Assembly: GCA_020055645.1 (NCBI GenBank)
Contig: CM034548.1
Coordinates: forward strand, 20,460,001-20,524,000
Length of the DNA: 64,000 nucleotides
Direction: 5' to 3'
DNA from: Tomocerus qinae
Lineage: Eukaryota > Arthropoda > Collembola > Entomobryomorpha > Tomoceridae
Shown here: positions 60,231 to 64,000 of the stretch, one piece after another
Position numbering within the stretch: the first letter of the stretch is position 1
Layout: the number at the start of each line of letters is the position of its first letter
Program-made: the position numbers and the translations under genes
Notes under the pieces: generated by a model
What the model was told of the DNA's origin: nothing
The model's database searches: none
What the model saw: only the letters and a program-made list of their open reading frames with translations

Positions 60231-63200
60231 TTGTTTTCAAATGTTTTAAATGAAAAACTTCTCAATGATAACTATGAAGGTCAGAAATTTGTTTTGAGCG
60301 AATTTAAGATACTGTTTTTGTGGTACTATCTAGTAGAAAAGTATTACCAAGACATGTTTCGCTACAGAATTTGGATTATGAATTTCTATAGTTCATTGCA
60401 GTGGTTAGATTTTCTAGTAACTGGGACAGGAAATTATGGTGACATGAAATGTCATTTGCCGCAACGAAATCAAAAATAATGTAGCTACCTGCGACAGAAT
60501 AGATGATTGCTTTGTCTGATGTGTACCTAAGTGTATCAGTTTTCTTTCATTATTGCTGATCAGAGAATATAAATTGAGTATAAATATAAATATTATGCAG
60601 TAAAAAGCATCGTTTTTGTGGCATTAACGACGCCAGCTCCCTTGACTCACTTCTTGATACAACAACTCACTGTCGCCGATTGTAAAAAATGTACACACAT
60701 TGCCGTTTGGTTATGTGAATGTGTAACAGGATTTTATCGTGTCATACTCATTGTACACCGGATCTAATTTTCTGTAAGCATCATTTACCTTTTCCATCAT
60801 ACATATAAATGGCATTTCCCGTCAAGTACATTAAATAATATTATTATTTGTACGTGCATACCTAGGTAAGTATTAGTCATGTAGATAGTGTTCTTTTATG
60901 AACTGTGCGGCAAAAAGAGGAAGAAAAAGAATCTTGGGGATTACGTAACTACATACAGGGTAGGTCAAAGCTTTTTAATTGTTGTAAAGTCAAAATTCAA
61001 CATCGCTTAGTATTTATTTTAATCACAGAAAATAAAAGTTGATATATCAACCGCAATTTTCATGCTACTTAATATTAATTTGTGTATTTTTTAATTAACA
61101 TAACTTTCAAGTTTCTTAAAAAGAGATTTATACATTTTCTTCGAAAGTTTTAGTTTCCTTGAAAACAGCAATAGAGATAATGATTTGCTAATTAAATTAC
61201 CATAACTTGAAATCTCAGTACAGCAATGATATTAAGTTAGGAGTTTTGGTTGTCAAATCTTGTACTGGCAGGCACTATAATCTCTAGCCACAAAATTAGA
61301 TCAAAGTGGTAATCATTTGAAGAGTTATTATTGTGTATGTGGTTTTGGATGTGAAGATGTAGTGTAAGAGTGTTGGTTAATATTTAAAGTACCCTGTATG
61401 TGGGCAGGTAAATTGGGTAGTTAAGGAAAGGTAGTAGCTACTACTTAGGGAAAGAAATCACCCCAGCCAGCAAAATTTCGTCTCCTTACGATTAGTAGGT
61501 AGGTAGATATTTGCATTAGTAATAGGGGAATTGACGTTGTGTTGGGAGAAGAGGCCTAAGTATATGTCCTGTATGGCAGTAGTTAAATAGGTAATATTGT
61601 TCTGCAGTAACAGTGACAGTAAGGTATAACGGTTAGAGCCTAACCCCTAGCTTAGAATCACAATAATAATACTTTGTCTACCGGGTTTACTTGAGTAGTA
61701 GTTTCTTTAAAGTAGGGAGCAGAGAGGGTCGGTAAAAGGAACTGATGTTATGTTAGCTGGGAAAACTGTAACATTAGTTCTAACCAACTCTTTGGGTTTC
61801 CACATACCACACACACACAGAGAGTGAGTGAAGGAGAGGTAGTGGCCCTATAATGCCCTAAGCATGCTTTCCCCAGTAGCATCTTGATATATGCCTACTT
61901 ACTTGTTAGTCTACTTTTCCTTACTTTCTCCAACTTTTCTGTTATCTCGTAGTTGGTCCTTCCTTTCTTGAGATCTTTAATAGTTTCCCCCAAACTCAAC
62001 TCTTTATACATACATAAGTACACAAAAAGACTCTTTCCATATTTAGTTTGTGAGGTTTGCATTGCATTGAATTGCATTGACTGCTGTGTGTGTGTGCATA
62101 GACAGGCTAACTAATGCAAAGTAACGTAAGACGGGAGGCAGGCAGGCAGGAACTGGTGATGAACTATTGCTTACTTAAGAGTGATGCGATGCCAGAGAAA
62201 ACCGAGCCAGACCATTCCACTACTCAAGGTTTGAGACTTGGGCTGAAAGTATGCCAACTATTCCTATTGAACTCACCAACGATTCATTAATTAAGACGTC
62301 AATGGTAAACACCTCTCATTAGTCTTCCCTCATTGCGCCCTTGTGCAAACTCGCATTAATCCTCATTCATAATCTTGTCTCTTAATTTTTCGCCTTTGCT
62401 CTTTTTGAATTTCCAGATCTATTCTTCTTGGATAAGTAACACTACAATTTATACTTAGTTATTCTAGCAGCAATAAATAGGTAGGCTTTATAATATTTCC
62501 AGACGGCGGCGGCACTCGGACTCCTCAACCTCCTTTGCCTACAAACGGCTACACGTTTACAATAGCTTAGCTAATTTCCTTTTCCTTGCCATTGGAAGCA
62601 GACGAGACGGATTCAAACACGCACGGAAAACCATCTGCTAGATAAGATAATGAAATGGAACTACAAACATGTATATCTACTTACGATTAGTTAGTCGTAC
62701 GGGGCGAGCTACTCGGCCGGCAGAATACAATGCAATGAAAACGAATTTTATTACAGAAAGTGCATGGGATAAATGGTCGGCAGTGCATGAGTTCTCGTAT
62801 AACGACAACGCGAGTCCTTTCCCTCTCCTCCTACTTAACTCATGCATTTACACATCGCTCCTAGTAAATAAATATATTTGCAATTTGTGTGTGCCAACGA
62901 TCATGTTGCATGCAAAACATGAGGCGAGGCCCAACTCTGCTGTTTGATGAGTTGACTACCAAGGAGTAGCACAAACTATGAATGCATTATAAATGTGATA
63001 TATGTCTCAAGTGAAAGTGTCCATCCATTTTCCTAGCAGTGTGCACTTATGTCTCCGTCTACCTCCTACATTTCCTATGTAGTCAGACGGACAGGGAAAG
63101 TGTCATTACGCTATTTTCTAAAAGCACGTTCTATTTCCTCCGTGTAGACGACTACTTATAATCGCACTACTTAGCTATAAGGACATGTTATACTAATGGT

Positions 63201-64000
63201 TCTGAGTAAACAACTCTGTTTATTTGCTAATCTAGGTAAGTAGGGATATGTCTAAATGTCTAATGCATGTCTGCCGATATCCTTCTAATTCTAATATGTA
63301 TGCAGCCGCTCTGGATTATAATACAATTAGAGTCTTTCTACCCAGTCTCCTCAATTTTATTAAGATGCTAATTAGAACAAGGATGCGTAGCTGTGGCTTC
63401 AATTAACAACCGATGGATCTAAGGCAGAATGTCAAAAGTCACAACATGGACTCACTGTTTCTCCATTTCTACATCATAATTACATAATATTCAAATTACA
63501 GAGACTGTCTTTTTATCACTGCGTGGACTAAATATTTTTCTCGGAGGAGCCATTAGGATTAAATAGGCACTATGGCTATACCTAATTTAAAACCATATTG
63601 TCCCATGCAATTGCCCTCAAGTACAGCATTGCAATCTTCTACGTTTTATATTTTTCTTCGTGAGCCTGGAGAAAAGTCTTATTACTCTGTCATATTTTAT
63701 CGTAGGTAGACCCATACTAATATAAACCCCTGTGGGAACCAACAAGATCCCTATAACCATTGTTTTGCATGTGAAGGAAAAGATGTCATCATATTAAAAT
63801 GCTGTCTTTAAGTAGTATTGATTTCCCTAATGCGTCTCTGTCTAGAAAATGCATATATAATTGCTATACCTACTAATTGATGCCATACTTTGTAATTCGT
63901 GTCCCGAAGGGATAAACTATAGAAACCGCTCTGATAAAAAATTGTTCATGATTGTGATAGGACAGAGCTATTTATAAGGAATAAATTGAGACCTGCTCAA
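60231..64000. other. Non-genic AT-rich right end
   Basis: This is AT-rich DNA with short repeats around 61,800-62,150 and unassigned frames of 60-92 codons. It shows no recognised exon, RNA gene or mobile element. The Syt7 5' exons, if not in the window, lie beyond this end. Confidence 0.5.
62057..62096. repeat. GCATT repeats followed by (TG)n
   Basis: GCATT/GAATT units (62,057-62,079) are followed by a TG run (62,083-62,096). A GGCA run lies at 62,136-62,150. Confidence 0.75.

Noticed and set aside
60486..60526. Short AG...GT segment on the minus strand
   Set aside because: Only about 40 bases, no recognisable peptide, and such pairs are common by chance.
1..64000. CRISPR arrays, tRNA or rRNA genes, bacterial operons, intact transposons
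   Set aside because: No spaced direct repeats, no recognisable tRNA B-box or rRNA sequence, and no transposase or reverse transcriptase motifs seen by reading.

Overview
The window is eukaryotic nuclear DNA. It is AT-rich and full of short simple repeats, and its one recognisable gene is split by GT-AG introns. That gene is the 3' part of synaptotagmin-7 (Syt7) on the minus strand. The protein matches the arthropod form of Syt7, so the source is most likely an arthropod; I cannot place it more closely from sequence alone.

Layout, left to right. Positions 1 to about 23,230 lie downstream of Syt7 and hold no gene I can recognise, only low-complexity tracts and a few unassigned open frames. Positions 23,547-40,585 carry seven Syt7 coding exons, read right to left: a Ser/Gly/Pro-rich linker exon (40,453-40,585), the linker and start of C2A (38,083-38,223), C2A (37,236-37,383), the end of C2A (31,001-31,110), the C2A-C2B junction and start of C2B (28,209-28,377), C2B (23,981-24,193), and the C-terminus with the stop (23,547-23,647). 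All six internal introns are GT-AG. The joined exons total 1,015 nt and keep one frame, giving 337 residues plus stop after one leading base. Positions 40,586-64,000 should be the upstream intron or introns of Syt7. The N-terminal transmembrane exon was not found there; a few exon-like frames are listed as weak candidates.

Syt7 is a vesicle or lysosome membrane calcium sensor for exocytosis. C2A keeps all five acidic calcium ligands. C2B keeps four Asp and has Glu at the fifth position. The WHXL motif near the C-terminus is present.

The most notable non-genic structure is a series of blocks, 0.5 to 4 kb long, in which the plus strand switches between G-rich/C-poor and C-rich/G-poor, sometimes abruptly. 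I found no CRISPR array, tRNA, rRNA, intact mobile element or evident new biological system.
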